Shown piece by piece: positions 41,804 to 50,584 of a DNA stretch of 64,000 nt (position 1 is its first letter; every line of letters begins with the position of its first letter). The position numbers and the translations under genes were made by a program. The DNA is from Oscillospiraceae bacterium. Lineage in GTDB: Bacteria; Bacillota; Clostridia; Oscillospirales; CAG-272. The notes below the pieces were generated by a model. The model did not search any database. It saw only the letters and a program-made list of their open reading frames with translations, and had not been told where the DNA came from. The DNA is taken from positions 479,525-543,524 of the forward strand of contig SVQK01000056.1 of assembly GCA_015065385.1 (NCBI GenBank). Reading direction: 5' to 3'.

Positions 41804-43171
41804 ATGGACCGGAAAACTGAGAACCTTGTGGACGCGCCCGGCTCTCTCACGCTGAAAATTTTCAAATTCATTATTCCCCTCATGCTGACGGGGATTTTGC
41901 AACTGCTCTACAACGCCGCCGACAGCGTGGTGGTAGGCCGCTTCGAAAGCTCCGACGCGCTGGCCGCTGTGACCTCCGTCGGATCCCTCATCAACCTGCT
42001 CGTCAATCTCTTCATGGGCTTGTCTGTCGGAACCTCCGTCGCCGTCGCGCATGACTGGGGCGCGAAGGATTTCGAGGGAGTCAGCCGCACCATCCACACC
42101 TCCTACCTGATCAGCTTTATCGGGGGCATCCTCGTTTCCGCGGTCGGCATTGCCTTCTCGGGACAGTTTCTCGTCTGGATGAAGTCCGACCCGGCGGTGC
42201 TTCCCCTGTCCGCGCGGTATCTCCGGATCTATTTCGTCGGAACCACCGCCAATATGGCCTATAACTTCGGCGCGTCCGTTCTCCGGTCGGTCGGGGATAC
42301 GCGGCGTCCTCTTTATTTCCTCGCGGTTTCTGGCCTTGTGAACGTGATTCTCAATCTGATCTTTGTCATCGTCTTCCGCATGGGCGTGGACGGCGTTGCG
42401 TGGGCGACCGTGGCGTCTCAGGTCCTGTCCGCGGCGTTTGTGATCGTCTACATGATGCGGACGGACGGCCCGATCCGGTTCGAGTGGAAAAAGCTCCGCG
42501 TCCATCCCGACAAGCTGAAAAAGATCGTGCTTGTGGGTCTTCCCGCGGGGCTTCAGGGAACGGTGTTCTCCATTTCCAACGTCATTATCCAGTCCTCGGT
42601 CAACTCCTTCGGCAACGTGGTCATGGCAGGCAACGGCGCGGCGGCCTCCATCGAGGGATTCACCTATATCGCCATGAACTCGGTCTATCACGCCTCCCTG
42701 ACCTTCGTGGGCCAGTTCGTCGGCGCGCGGAAGCTGGACCGGATCAACGGCGTGATCTTCCGCTGCCTTGCGCTCGTTTCGGCAATCGGGATCTTCTTCG
42801 GCGTCCTCAGCTACGTCTTTGCGGATCCGCTTCTTTCGATCTATCTTCCGAACGATCCCGGTGCGGTGGAGTACGGACGGACGCGGCTGCTCTACCTCGC
42901 CGTACCGTACTTCCTCTGCGGCATGATGGAGGTCATGGTCGGCGGACAGCGGGGGATGGGGCTCTCCCTCCTCCCCATGATCAACGCCCTGCTCGGCTCC
43001 TGCGTCCTCCGCATCGTCTGGATCGTGACGATTTTCGCCGCCCATCATACCCTGTTTATGCTCTACATCTCCTATCCGGTCTCGTGGCTGGTCACGACCG
43101 CCGCGCACTCCGTCGTCTACGCGATACGATTGAGAAAGCTGAAGCGGGAGGACCGGGAACCCGTCTTCTGA
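41804..43171 (+). CDS. MATE family multidrug/Na+-antiport exporter
   Basis: 455 aa with twelve hydrophobic helices. The MATE signature opening FIIPLMLTGILQLLYNAADSVVVGR occurs at about residues 20-46, with the pseudo-repeat RSVGDTRRPLYFL near residue 164 and a matching second-half segment QRGMGLSLLPMINALLG near 384. Members export drugs or metabolites using Na+ or H+ gradients; substrate is unknown. It is followed 45 bp later by a sulfatase gene on the same transcript. Confidence 0.9.
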   Translation: MDRKTENLVDAPGSLTLKIFKFIIPLMLTGILQLLYNAADSVVVGRFESSDALAAVTSVGSLINLLVNLFMGLSVGTSVAVAHDWGAKDFEGVSRTIHTSYLISFIGGILVSAVGIAFSGQFLVWMKSDPAVLPLSARYLRIYFVGTTANMAYNFGASVLRSVGDTRRPLYFLAVSGLVNVILNLIFVIVFRMGVDGVAWATVASQVLSAAFVIVYMMRTDGPIRFEWKKLRVHPDKLKKIVLVGLPAGLQGTVFSISNVIIQSSVNSFGNVVMAGNGAAASIEGFTYIAMNSVYHASLTFVGQFVGARKLDRINGVIFRCLALVSAIGIFFGVLSYVFADPLLSIYLPNDPGAVEYGRTRLLYLAVPYFLCGMMEVMVGGQRGMGLSLLPMINALLGSCVLRIVWIVTIFAAHHTLFMLYISYPVSWLVTTAAHSVVYAIRLRKLKREDREPVF

Positions 43172-43215
43172 TCTGCCGATCCGTCCGCAAAATCTGAATC
43201 CGAAGGGAGACCCTC

Positions 43216-44622
43216 ATGAATATCGTCTATATGTTCGCGGATCAGCTCCGCCGCATGTCCCTCGGATACGCCGGGGATCCGCTTGCAAGAACCCCCAATA
43301 TCGACTCCCTCGCCCGGGAATCCTGCGAGCTGACCGAGGCGGTGTCCGGGCATCCCGTCTGCGCCCCCTACCGCGCGTCTCTGCTGACCGGGAAATACAC
43401 TACCTCCACCGGCATGGTCATCAACGAGATCCGGATCTCCCCGGACCACGACACGCTGGCAAAAGCGCTTTCCCGGGCTGGATACGAGACCTCCTACATC
43501 GGCAAGTGGCACATGTACGCAAACGAACTCGGCAACCATTACGACCCGAAGAATTCGTATATTCCCGCGGGGCCCGACCGGCTGGGTTTCGACGGAACTT
43601 TCGCTGCGTTCAATTTCCACCACGAATACTACTGGGATCACGCGTACTATCACCTGAACTCCCCGGAAAAGCTGTCGTGGGGAGACGGCGCGTACGAACC
43701 CGACGCCGAAACCGATATGGCGATCCGGGAGCTGGAACGGCTGTCCGGGACCGGCAAGCCCTTCGCCCTCTTCCTCTCCCTCGGCACGCCGCACGATCCG
43801 TGGAACGAGGACAACGTGCCGGAAAAATGGCTGGATCTCTTCCGGGATACGGAGTTTCCCCTGCCCGGGAACTATCTCCCGGAGAACGATCCCCATGCGG
43901 ACGGCTGGGCAAGGCTGTCCCCGGAGGAGCGGAAGAAGCTCCCGGATTGGATGCGCGTGTACTATGCCATGACCGCAGACGTGGACTGGAACGTGGGGAG
44001 GATCCGCGAGACGATCCGGCGTCTCGGGCTGGAGGAAGACACGATCTTTGTTTTCACCTCGGATCACGGGGAGCTGTTCGGCGCGCACGGTCGGAGGGCG
44101 AAAAACATCTTCTACGAAGAGGCGGTCCGCGTACCCTTCCTTATGCGCTGTCCCGGAACGATCCCGGCGGGGAGCAGCCCGGTCTGCCTCAACACGGTGG
44201 ATATCATGCCCACGCTGCTCACCCTTTGCGGACTGCCCATCCCGGACGAGGTCGAGGGGCGGGATCTGTCGGACGCCGTTCTCGGAAAACAGGACGCTTT
44301 CCTTCCCGACGGCGCGCTCATGATGGGAACCGGCGCGACGGCTGACTGGGGCGAGGGGTACGAATGGCGCGCCTTCCGGACGGAGCGGTACACCTATGCC
44401 GTTTACCGCGCGGACGGGGAAGAGCTGCTCTTCGACCGAGAAAGCGATCCGCTTGAGATGACCAACCTCGCCTCGGATCCCGCCTGCGCCTCTGTTCTGG
44501 CGGATCTGAAAGAAAAAATGGCCCGTGAAATGGAGCGCGTCAACGACAGGTTCCATCCCGTGACGTATTATAAGAAAAACTGGGTAAAGGACCGGATCAT
44601 TCTGAAAACAAAGGCCGACTGA
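43216..44622 (+). CDS. Formylglycine-dependent sulfatase (type I, Cys form)
   Basis: 468 aa, ATG 43216 after AAGGGAGA. No signal peptide, so apparently cytoplasmic. Metal site near the N-terminus (FADQLRR), the active-site signature CAPYR at residues 49-53 (Cys49, converted to formylglycine), GKWHM at about 97, and the later TSDHGELFGAHG metal motif. Hydrolyses sulfate esters, likely on sugars. Because the key residue is Cys and the organism is anaerobic, it needs a radical-SAM maturase; one is encoded at 51366. Probably cotranscribed with the upstream MATE exporter. Confidence 0.92.
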   Translation: MNIVYMFADQLRRMSLGYAGDPLARTPNIDSLARESCELTEAVSGHPVCAPYRASLLTGKYTTSTGMVINEIRISPDHDTLAKALSRAGYETSYIGKWHMYANELGNHYDPKNSYIPAGPDRLGFDGTFAAFNFHHEYYWDHAYYHLNSPEKLSWGDGAYEPDAETDMAIRELERLSGTGKPFALFLSLGTPHDPWNEDNVPEKWLDLFRDTEFPLPGNYLPENDPHADGWARLSPEERKKLPDWMRVYYAMTADVDWNVGRIRETIRRLGLEEDTIFVFTSDHGELFGAHGRRAKNIFYEEAVRVPFLMRCPGTIPAGSSPVCLNTVDIMPTLLTLCGLPIPDEVEGRDLSDAVLGKQDAFLPDGALMMGTGATADWGEGYEWRAFRTERYTYAVYRADGEELLFDRESDPLEMTNLASDPACASVLADLKEKMAREMERVNDRFHPVTYYKKNWVKDRIILKTKAD

Positions 44623-44642
44623 AACGGGCCGGCACAAAAAAC

Positions 44643-44685
44643 AGCATCCCGACACGTCCGCAGTCACTCTGCGCATCGGGATGCT
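44643..44685 (-). terminator. Intrinsic terminator of the transaldolase gene
   Basis: Perfect 10-bp stem AGCATCCCGA / TCGGGATGCT; on the minus strand a T6 run follows (plus 44635-44640). It lies between convergent genes. Confidence 0.75.
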
Positions 44686-44705
44686 CTCTGTTAATCGGAT
44701 TCAGG

Positions 44706-45395
44706 TTATGCCTTCTTTTCGAGCAGTTCGCCCGCTTTTTTGTCGCCGTAGACGGCCTCCCAGTCCTTGGCAAAGTCGTCGATGGCGTAGTAGGTCAGCG
44801 GATGATAGATCAGGGTGTCGAACAGATCCGGATTGATCGTGACCGCGTCCGCGCCGGTGAGGGAGACCTTGTGAACCTGCTCCGCGTTCTTGAAGCTGGC
44901 GGCGAGCACTTTTGTCCCGATACCGTATGTCCGGTAGATGTTCACGATCTCTTCCACCACCCGGACGCCGTCGGAGACGATGTTGTCCAGACGGTTGATG
45001 TAGGGCGCGACGAAATCCGCGCCCGCGCGGGCCGCCAGCAGCGCCTGAGGCTGAGTGAAAATGGCGGTCATGGTGACGCCGATGCCATGGCTTTTGCAGA
45101 GGGAGGCCGCCTTCAATCCTTCCCGGGTGATCGGGATCTTGATGAAGAACTTCCCGCCGACGGTCTCGCGGATCTTTTCCGCCTCCCGGAGAATGGCGTC
45201 CGCCTCTTCCTCCGTGGTCTGCACATGGAGCATCTTGTCCGGCCCGATGATGGAGCGGATGGAGGTGATGATCTCCCGGAAATCGCTTTTCTCGCGGGAG
45301 ATGATGGTCGGATTCGTGGTGACTCCCGCGACCGGATAGTATTCGCAGCAGGTCCGGATCGCGTCAAGATCGGCTGTATCGAGCAAATAGAGCAT
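44706..45395 (-). CDS. Transaldolase-like / fructose-6-phosphate-aldolase-type enzyme
   Basis: 229 aa, ATG 45395, within the normal range of the small FSA/TalC group (210-230). TIM-barrel with the Schiff-base Lys86 in FFIKIPIT, TTNPTII near residue 26-32 and late VAPYINRLDN and VLAASFKNAEQV motifs. Catalyses aldol transfer or cleavage on sugar phosphates; whether true transaldolase or FSA cannot be decided from sequence alone. It is a single gene with its own promoter and operator-like repeats. Confidence 0.9.
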   Translation of the reverse strand: MLYLLDTADLDAIRTCCEYYPVAGVTTNPTIISREKSDFREIITSIRSIIGPDKMLHVQTTEEEADAILREAEKIRETVGGKFFIKIPITREGLKAASLCKSHGIGVTMTAIFTQPQALLAARAGADFVAPYINRLDNIVSDGVRVVEEIVNIYRTYGIGTKVLAASFKNAEQVHKVSLTGADAVTINPDLFDTLIYHPLTYYAIDDFAKDWEAVYGDKKAGELLEKKA

Positions 45396-45419
45396 TTTGA
45401 TCGTTCCTTTCGTGAACTG

Positions 45420-45466
45420 TGTGATTTTTGTGATTTTATTTTAACACAAATCACATCCCCGGTCAA
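45420..45466 (-). promoter_or_regulatory. Promoter and operator-like repeats of the transaldolase gene
   Basis: Minus strand TTGACC (45461-45466), 17-bp spacer, TAAAAT (45438-45443). An inverted repeat TGTGATTT / AAATCACA (45429-45436 and 45448-45455) surrounds the -10 box, and a third TGTGATTTT (45420-45428) sits in direct tandem, 9 bp away. The arrangement suggests repression by an unidentified regulator. Confidence 0.6.
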
Positions 45467-45545
45467 TGGACGCCCTGCCGTTTTTTCACGTCTCCGGGAT
45501 GCGGACTTTGGTCAAGTTCCCGAATCGGCAGGATCAAAGCCGAAA

Positions 45546-45578
45546 AAAGAGCAGGCAGGTCACTCCCGCTTGCTCTTT
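45546..45578 (-). terminator. Intrinsic terminator of the NUDIX-DUF4886 operon
   Basis: AAAGAGCA / TGCTCTTT stem with extra G-C pairs inside; T6 follows on the minus strand. It is 24 bp past the stop at 45602. Confidence 0.75.
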
Positions 45579-45601
45579 GTTCAGGTTCTTTGATTTTTCC
45601 G

Positions 45602-46351
45602 TCAGTCCGGCCTTCCCGCGAGATACCGATGGACTTCCTCAGTCACGAGGACGCGCTTTTCCTCGTCCATGCCGTCGGGAAGGAAGGTCACGTTCCGCGC
45701 GTCGATCCCGGCCAGCGTTTCCAGCCATACGAGGGAGGCGAGATAGCGGCCCGTGGGGATGGAGAGATGAAATCCGTCCCGGCAGAGGCTTTCCCCGCCG
45801 TTCGGATAGCGGAAGCCCGGCACATGCTCCCGGAAGTGCTGGATTGTGTCCCCGACCGGGATGAATCCTGCCTTCACAGATTCCGCCGCCTCCCGGTACG
45901 CCGCCCGCAGAAGGTCGTACATCCTCCGCTGATCGCATCCGTAGTCCGGGAACGCGCCGTGGGTGGAGTCCGTCTCGTAAGCCCAGGTCTCGTGGATCAT
46001 GAGCTTCGCTTCGGGCTGCGCGGCGCGGCAGGCTTCGGCGAGGATCCCGATGTGGGGAACATACGTCTCCCGCTTTCCGCTGAAATGGCTTGCCTGCTGG
46101 AGGGTGATGAAATCGTACCGCCCCATGGAGAGCGCGTCCGGGATGGAAATCTGCCTTCCCGCAGAGTCTCCGTTGATTTCGAGACTGTAGTTCTCCCGCT
46201 TCTCCCTGAGATTTTCCGCGTGGTATTCCAGCGAACAGCCGCCGATGTAGAGATTGACGGTCTCAAGCTCCACCCCCGCCGACGCGGCCGCCCTGTGCAG
46301 ATACGCGCAGGCGTCTTGCGAAAAACTGTTGCCGATGGATAGGGTTCTCAT
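45602..46351 (-). CDS. SGNH-hydrolase-like DUF4886 protein
   Basis: 249 aa, ATG 46351, two bases after the NUDIX gene. The N-terminus IGNSFSQDA is the GDSL/SGNH block I variant of the DUF4886 group (nucleophile Ser near residue 8), followed by GGCSLEYH (block II), ITLQQASH (block III) and a C-terminal DGFHLS (Asp-x-x-His). Expected to be a cytoplasmic esterase of unknown substrate, often found near carbohydrate genes. No signal peptide seen. Confidence 0.75.
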   Translation of the reverse strand: MRTLSIGNSFSQDACAYLHRAAASAGVELETVNLYIGGCSLEYHAENLREKRENYSLEINGDSAGRQISIPDALSMGRYDFITLQQASHFSGKRETYVPHIGILAEACRAAQPEAKLMIHETWAYETDSTHGAFPDYGCDQRRMYDLLRAAYREAAESVKAGFIPVGDTIQHFREHVPGFRYPNGGESLCRDGFHLSIPTGRYLASLVWLETLAGIDARNVTFLPDGMDEEKRVLVTEEVHRYLAGRPD

Positions 46352-46353
46352 GC

Positions 46354-46839
46354 TTACCGCCTCCTGTCGATCAGATGATCCGTGCCGTTGAGTACGGCCT
46401 CCGTCAGCCCGCCGTCCCGGTCGTACACGAGCTTGAGGGTGAAAAAGTCCGAAGGTTCCTCGATCTTCTTGAGAAAGATCCGGTCCCCCTCCCAGAGCTC
46501 AAGGTCGTAGATCCGGCTTTTCGGGATCCATTCGAGCGTGCCCTCGTCGCAGTCCCGGAGTTCCCCGGTGAAGTCCGAGCAGGTGAAGAGGAACATCATT
46601 TCGTTCTCCCCGCCGTCGATGACGAAGGTGACCACCGCCCGCAGCTTCGGGGCCGTCAGGGTCAGTCCCGTTTCCTCCAAGGCCTCCCGGCGGCAGCAGT
46701 CCTCGGGCGACTCGTCCTCGAAGAATCCGCCGCCCACGCCGATCCATTTGTCGCGGTTGGCGTCGTTTTTTTTCTTGATCCGGTGCAGCATCAGATAACA
46801 GCCGTCCCGTTCGATGTAGCAGAGAGAAGTGTTCCGCAT
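46354..46839 (-). CDS. NUDIX hydrolase
   Basis: 161 aa. ATG 46839 with GGAGG about 10 nt upstream; an overlapping start four bases upstream belongs to a different frame. The NUDIX box spans about residues 37-59 (GGGFFEDESPE, then REALEETGL), with the Mg2+-binding Glu pair present. Related proteins hydrolyse oxidised or modified nucleoside diphosphates. First gene of a two-gene operon with DUF4886. Confidence 0.85.
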   Translation of the reverse strand: MRNTSLCYIERDGCYLMLHRIKKKNDANRDKWIGVGGGFFEDESPEDCCRREALEETGLTLTAPKLRAVVTFVIDGGENEMMFLFTCSDFTGELRDCDEGTLEWIPKSRIYDLELWEGDRIFLKKIEEPSDFFTLKLVYDRDGGLTEAVLNGTDHLIDRRR

Positions 46840-46875
46840 TCATTCCGTTCCTCCGGTGAGGGATTTTACGGACTC

Positions 46876-46904
46876 ATTGTAGCACGGAAAGCGGAAAAAA
46901 GCAA
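46876..46904 (-). promoter_or_regulatory. Promoter of the NUDIX-DUF4886 operon
   Basis: Minus strand TTGCTT (46899-46904), 17-bp spacer, TACAAT (46876-46881), about 35 bp before the start at 46839. Confidence 0.6.
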
Positions 46905-47020
46905 GATTTTCGGGTAAGTCGGTAAACAAATCGTAAATTCAGGATCCTGAGAGAGAAAAAAACGCCGCCTTTGTGCTATAATAGCGGAAAATCCAACAGA
47001 CCGAACGGAGTTTGTCACAA

Positions 47021-48226
47021 TTGAAACAGCTCAAAAAAACGATTTCCCTGACCCTCGCCGCTCTGCTCCTTCTCGCCTCCTGCTCCTCGGGGCAGACGAA
47101 TACGGAGACGGAACAGCAGACCGGCGAACCGACCCTGATCGATCCCTCCGTCCAGCCCACGCCGGGCGGAACGAACGAAACGCCGACCTCCGGCATCGAT
47201 TTTGCCGCCCTCACGTCCGACACCGTCGCGTCATGGGCCGAGGCTGAACCGTTTGATTTTGCCGCGGCGAACGCGTCTTCCTATGTTCAGCTCGGACAGG
47301 TGGAGGGACTCGCCGTGACCAAAGCCTCTCCGGTTCTGACGGACGAGGAATTTGAAAACGAGCTCGACTCCCTGATGGAAAACTACTCCTACTCCGTGGA
47401 GATCACCGACCGCGCGGTGGAAGAGGGCGACACGGTCCGCGCCGACTATGCCGGATATAAGGACGGGGAAGCCTTCGGAGGAGGGACCGCGTACGATCAG
47501 GAAATCACGGCGCAGGGCGGGACCGGCTATATCGAGGGCTTCGCCGAAGCCTTCATCGGTCAGACGCCCGGGGAAGAGTTCAGCTTCAACGTGACCTTCC
47601 CGGAAAACTACGGTGTGGACGACCTGAACGGGCAGGAGGTCACCTTCGTGGCGACGGTTCACGCCATTCTGACGGGTGAAGAGGTCGTTCCCGAACTGAA
47701 CGACGAATTTGTGTCCTCAAATTTCAGCTACGACAGCGTGGACGAATTCCGCGACGCCTACCGCCTGACTGTTGAGAAGCGGAAGAGCTATTACGTCAAC
47801 AACGGCGTTTTGAACGACCTCTGGGAATCGGTTCTCGAAAACGCGACCGTCGTGGCGTGGCCGGAGTCCGAGGTGAACCGGATCTACGCCCAGCACCGGC
47901 AGGCCTATGAGAACTACGCCTCCTACTATCAGACCGACTACGATACGTTCATGAAGAACTACATGAACCAGACCGACGAGGATCTTTACGCGCTCTCGCA
48001 GTCCTACGTCAAGGAGGATCTGGTCATGTACGCCCTCTCCGACGCGCTGGGCGTCGATCCCTCGGAGGAGGAGCGGAGCGCGGTGATCGCGGAACTCGCC
48101 GAATACAACGGTGTGTCCGAGGACGAACTCGTATCCTACTATGGGGCGGAAACCCTCGACAAATCCGTCCTCTGGCAGCTGGTGATGGAGAAGGTCGCCG
48201 AGACCGCCGTCGTCACGGAGCAGTGA
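47021..48226 (+). CDS. Trigger-factor-like PPIase lipoprotein
   Basis: 401 aa from TTG 47021. This start has GGAG about 11 nt upstream and gives a compact lipoprotein signal with lipobox ending LASC at about residue 21; an in-frame TTG at 47012 is too close to the site. After a Thr/Pro linker, a FKBP-like domain occupies about 105-225 (VRADYAGYKDGEAF, FIGQTPGEEFSF, VTFVATVHAI), then a trigger-factor C-terminal helical region. The ribosome-binding N-domain of cytosolic trigger factor is absent. Likely an extracytoplasmic chaperone/prolyl isomerase on the outer membrane face, helping fold secreted proteins (inference). -10 TATAAT at 46977-46982 without a clear -35. Confidence 0.8.
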   Translation: MKQLKKTISLTLAALLLLASCSSGQTNTETEQQTGEPTLIDPSVQPTPGGTNETPTSGIDFAALTSDTVASWAEAEPFDFAAANASSYVQLGQVEGLAVTKASPVLTDEEFENELDSLMENYSYSVEITDRAVEEGDTVRADYAGYKDGEAFGGGTAYDQEITAQGGTGYIEGFAEAFIGQTPGEEFSFNVTFPENYGVDDLNGQEVTFVATVHAILTGEEVVPELNDEFVSSNFSYDSVDEFRDAYRLTVEKRKSYYVNNGVLNDLWESVLENATVVAWPESEVNRIYAQHRQAYENYASYYQTDYDTFMKNYMNQTDEDLYALSQSYVKEDLVMYALSDALGVDPSEEERSAVIAELAEYNGVSEDELVSYYGAETLDKSVLWQLVMEKVAETAVVTEQ

Positions 48227-48246
48227 TTTTACCGATCAGACAGCAG

Positions 48247-48287
48247 AACGCCGCCCGGACTCCATGTGAAGTCTGAACGGCGTTTTT
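48247..48287 (+). terminator. Intrinsic terminator after the PPIase lipoprotein
   Basis: AACGCCG / CGGCGTT outer stem plus CGGACT / AGTCTG inner stem, followed by T5 on the plus strand. It separates the convergent tagA-like gene. Confidence 0.85.
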
Positions 48288-48296
48288 CGATTTGCT

Positions 48297-49061
48297 TTAT
48301 TTCCCCGTGAACCGGTACTTCCATGTCCCGAAGTAGAAGACGGGCAGCTTCATCATCCTCTTGATGCGCCACGGTTCCTTGCAGAGACGGTAGAACCATT
48401 CCAGCCCGAGCTTGATGAAGATCTTCGGGGCGCGCTTCACGATCCCGGCGTATCCGTCGAGGGAACCGCCCAGACCGAGGAACAGGGTCACGCCCGGCAT
48501 TCTGTCCCGGTTCGCGGCAATCCATTTTTCCTGCGTCGGCGCGCCGAGACAGACGAAGAGCACATCCGCTCCGGATGCGTTCACCTTCTCGATGACCGCG
48601 TCCGTTTCCGGCCCTTCTTTTTTGAAATACCCGTCCCCGCAGCCGACGAAGAGGACGTTGGGATGCTCTTCCAAGAGCTTGTCGCGGGCCGCCTCCGCCA
48701 CGCCCGGCTTGCCTCCGAGGAAGTAGACGCCGTATCGCCCGCCGTCCGGTTTTTTCATGTTGTCTAAACGCCGGATCAGCTCCCGGCCGAGATCGAAGCC
48801 CGCCACCCGTCCGCCGGGGAAGGGAGTCCCGAGGATCCGGCCCGCCTTTACAACGCCGATCCCGTCCGGCGTGATCAGCTCGGCGGAATTGATGACCTCG
48901 TACAGGGACGGATCATCCAGACAGGCCTGCACGATTTCGGAGTTGGGCGTGAAAAGTGCCGTCCGGGTGCCGGTCTCGAGGGCGCCAGTCAGTCTGCCGA
49001 CCGCCTCGTCGAAGGTCACGCTGTCGAAGTTCACGCCCCGGATATTGATTCTGCCAGCCAT
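48297..49061 (-). CDS. tagA: WecG/TagA/CpsF-family glycosyltransferase
   Basis: 254 aa, ATG 49061 with GGGGGAG upstream. Family GT26; adds N-acetylmannosamine or a related sugar to an undecaprenyl-linked GlcNAc, the second step of wall teichoic acid or similar polymer assembly. Typical features: FTPNSE near residue 38-43, ITPDGIGVV, LGAPTQEKW and the late GLGGSLDGYAG. A basic, aromatic C-terminus (WFYRLCKEPWRIKRM) should bind the membrane face. The gene symbol is by family similarity; the actual polymer is not known. Confidence 0.85.
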   Translation of the reverse strand: MAGRINIRGVNFDSVTFDEAVGRLTGALETGTRTALFTPNSEIVQACLDDPSLYEVINSAELITPDGIGVVKAGRILGTPFPGGRVAGFDLGRELIRRLDNMKKPDGGRYGVYFLGGKPGVAEAARDKLLEEHPNVLFVGCGDGYFKKEGPETDAVIEKVNASGADVLFVCLGAPTQEKWIAANRDRMPGVTLFLGLGGSLDGYAGIVKRAPKIFIKLGLEWFYRLCKEPWRIKRMMKLPVFYFGTWKYRFTGK

Positions 49062-49109
49062 GTCGGAATCTCCCCCTCTTCATCCATGAATCCCGGTATT
49101 CAGCGAAAA

Positions 49110-49132
49110 AACGCGCCGGATGCGACGCGTTT
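49110..49132 (-). terminator. Intrinsic terminator of the acyl carrier protein gene
   Basis: AACGCG / CGCGTT stem followed by T-rich run on the minus strand. It lies between the carrier protein stop and the tagA-like start, so expression of the latter needs read-through or its own promoter, which I did not find. Confidence 0.7.
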
Positions 49133-49148
49133 GACTTTGTTTCCGGTC

Positions 49149-49379
49149 TTATTTTTCAGCCGCTTTTTCGAGATATTCGGCTACGTCGCCCACCGTCTGG
49201 AACTCGCGGACTTCCTCGTCGCTGATCTCAATGCCGAATCTCTCTTCGCAGAGCAGAACCAGATCCGCCAGCTCCAGAGAGTTTATCCCCAGATCGTTGA
49301 CCAGTTCGGCCTCGGGTTTGATGTCGGCTTCATTGACGGAAAGCTCTTCCACCAGCATCGATTTGAGCGTTTCAAACAT
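49149..49379 (-). CDS. acpP: Acyl carrier protein
   Basis: 76 aa. ATG 49379 is chosen because AAGGAG lies about 10 nt upstream; the ATG at 49388 is one base from it. The four-helix carrier fold is evident. The phosphopantetheine attachment Ser34 lies in GINSLEL, where the usual Asp before Ser (DSL) is Asn. Carries acyl chains for fatty acid or another acylation pathway. It is monocistronic under a strong promoter and is not next to fab genes, so it may be a dedicated carrier rather than the housekeeping ACP (inference). Confidence 0.9.
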   Translation of the reverse strand: MFETLKSMLVEELSVNEADIKPEAELVNDLGINSLELADLVLLCEERFGIEISDEEVREFQTVGDVAEYLEKAAEK

Positions 49380-49436
49380 CACTTGCATTCTCCTTATGTA
49401 AAATTCGACTTTCCACCTGAAAGGATCCACTCCCCC

Positions 49437-49465
49437 ATTATAATGAGAATCCTGTCGTCTGTCAA
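49437..49465 (-). promoter_or_regulatory. Consensus sigma-A promoter of the carrier protein gene
   Basis: Minus strand TTGACA (49460-49465), 17-bp spacer, TATAAT (49437-49442). Confidence 0.85.
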
Positions 49466-49508
49466 GATATTTCGGAAACAAAAATATAAAAATCTTCATA
49501 AACTTGTC

Positions 49509-49537
49509 TTGAAAAAAACGCCGTAATCGGCTATAAT
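49509..49537 (+). promoter_or_regulatory. Promoter of the sugar isomerase gene
   Basis: TTGAAA (49509-49514), 17-bp spacer, TATAAT (49532-49537), divergent from the carrier protein promoter, about 55 bp before the ATG at 49593. Confidence 0.75.
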
Positions 49538-49592
49538 AGAGAAAAAGCCGCGGACGGCTTCCATTACATCCATCAGGCAAGGAGAACATCCT

Positions 49593-50459
49593 ATGAAAAC
49601 CAGCGTCACCTCCTACAGCTTCGGCAGCTATTTCTCCGAGGAAAGACTCGGCTATCTCGGCATCATCGACAAGGCGAAGGAATTCGGCTTTGACGGCATC
49701 GAATATGTGGACGGCGGCTACATGAAGACTCCCGACGCCGCGAAGAAGATCCGCGAACGCGCGGCGGAGCAGGGGATCGAAGTGGTCACGCTCGCCGTGG
49801 GCGCGAACTTCCTCCAGACCGATCCCACGAAGATGAAGGACGAGGTCGCCCGCGTGTGCGGCATGGTGGATTTCGCCGCTGAAATGGGCGCGAAGCTCAT
49901 GCGTCACGACGTCGCCGGCGGATTCGGCGCGGACAGAAAGCACTCTCGCGGCTACGACAACGCGATTGCGATCGTCGCCGACGGGATCCGCGAGGTCACC
50001 AAGTACGCCGAGCAGAAGGGCGTGAAGACCATGACCGAAAACCACGGCTTCTTCTCTCAGGACGCCGCCCGCGTGGAAAAGCTCATCAACACCGTCGCCC
50101 ACGACAACTTCGGCGCGCTTGTGGACCTCGGCAACTTCATGTGCGCGGACGAGGATCCCACCCTCTCCGTCTCCATCATGGCTCCCTATGCTTTCCATGT
50201 ACACGCGAAGGACTTCTTCTGGAAATCCGGCATGGACGTCAACCCCGGCGCGGGTTGGTTCCAGACGAGAGCGGGCAACTACCTCCGCGGCGCGATCATC
50301 GGTCACGGCGAGGCGAAGATCTGGCAGAGCGTCCAGACCCTGAAAAAGGCCGGATACGACGGCTATGTCACCGTGGAATTCGAGGGCATGGAGGACAACC
50401 TTCAGGGCATCCAGCTCGGCCTCGGCAACCTGAAGCGCTTCATCGCCGGCGAGAGATAA
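49593..50459 (+). CDS. Sugar phosphate isomerase/epimerase (AP-endonuclease-2 TIM barrel)
   Basis: 288 aa, ATG 49593 with AAGGAGAACATCC upstream. TIM barrel of the xylose-isomerase-like superfamily: GFDGIEYVDG on strand 2, a Glu in TENHGFFSQ, metal-ligand Asp/His in VDLGNF and HVHAKDF, and late VEFEG. Members interconvert sugars or inositols; the exact substrate is not readable. Located before a small membrane protein and the sulfatase maturase gene; possible role in metabolism of desulfated sugars is inference. Confidence 0.85.
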   Translation: MKTSVTSYSFGSYFSEERLGYLGIIDKAKEFGFDGIEYVDGGYMKTPDAAKKIRERAAEQGIEVVTLAVGANFLQTDPTKMKDEVARVCGMVDFAAEMGAKLMRHDVAGGFGADRKHSRGYDNAIAIVADGIREVTKYAEQKGVKTMTENHGFFSQDAARVEKLINTVAHDNFGALVDLGNFMCADEDPTLSVSIMAPYAFHVHAKDFFWKSGMDVNPGAGWFQTRAGNYLRGAIIGHGEAKIWQSVQTLKKAGYDGYVTVEFEGMEDNLQGIQLGLGNLKRFIAGER

Positions 50460-50584
50460 ATCCCGGCGCAATTCAACCGGTACGACATCAAGCGGACATT
50501 CCGGTCCGTCCGTATCCGCGGTTCGGATGCTGGGACGGGCCGGTTTTCCGGTTGATCGGGAACTGAGCGGAAAGGGGGAGAACC

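Noticed and set aside
49149..50471. 440-residue minus-strand protein containing the acyl carrier sequence at its end
   Set aside because: The upstream part is antisense to the sugar isomerase, and a consensus promoter and ribosome-binding site sit immediately before the 76-residue carrier gene.
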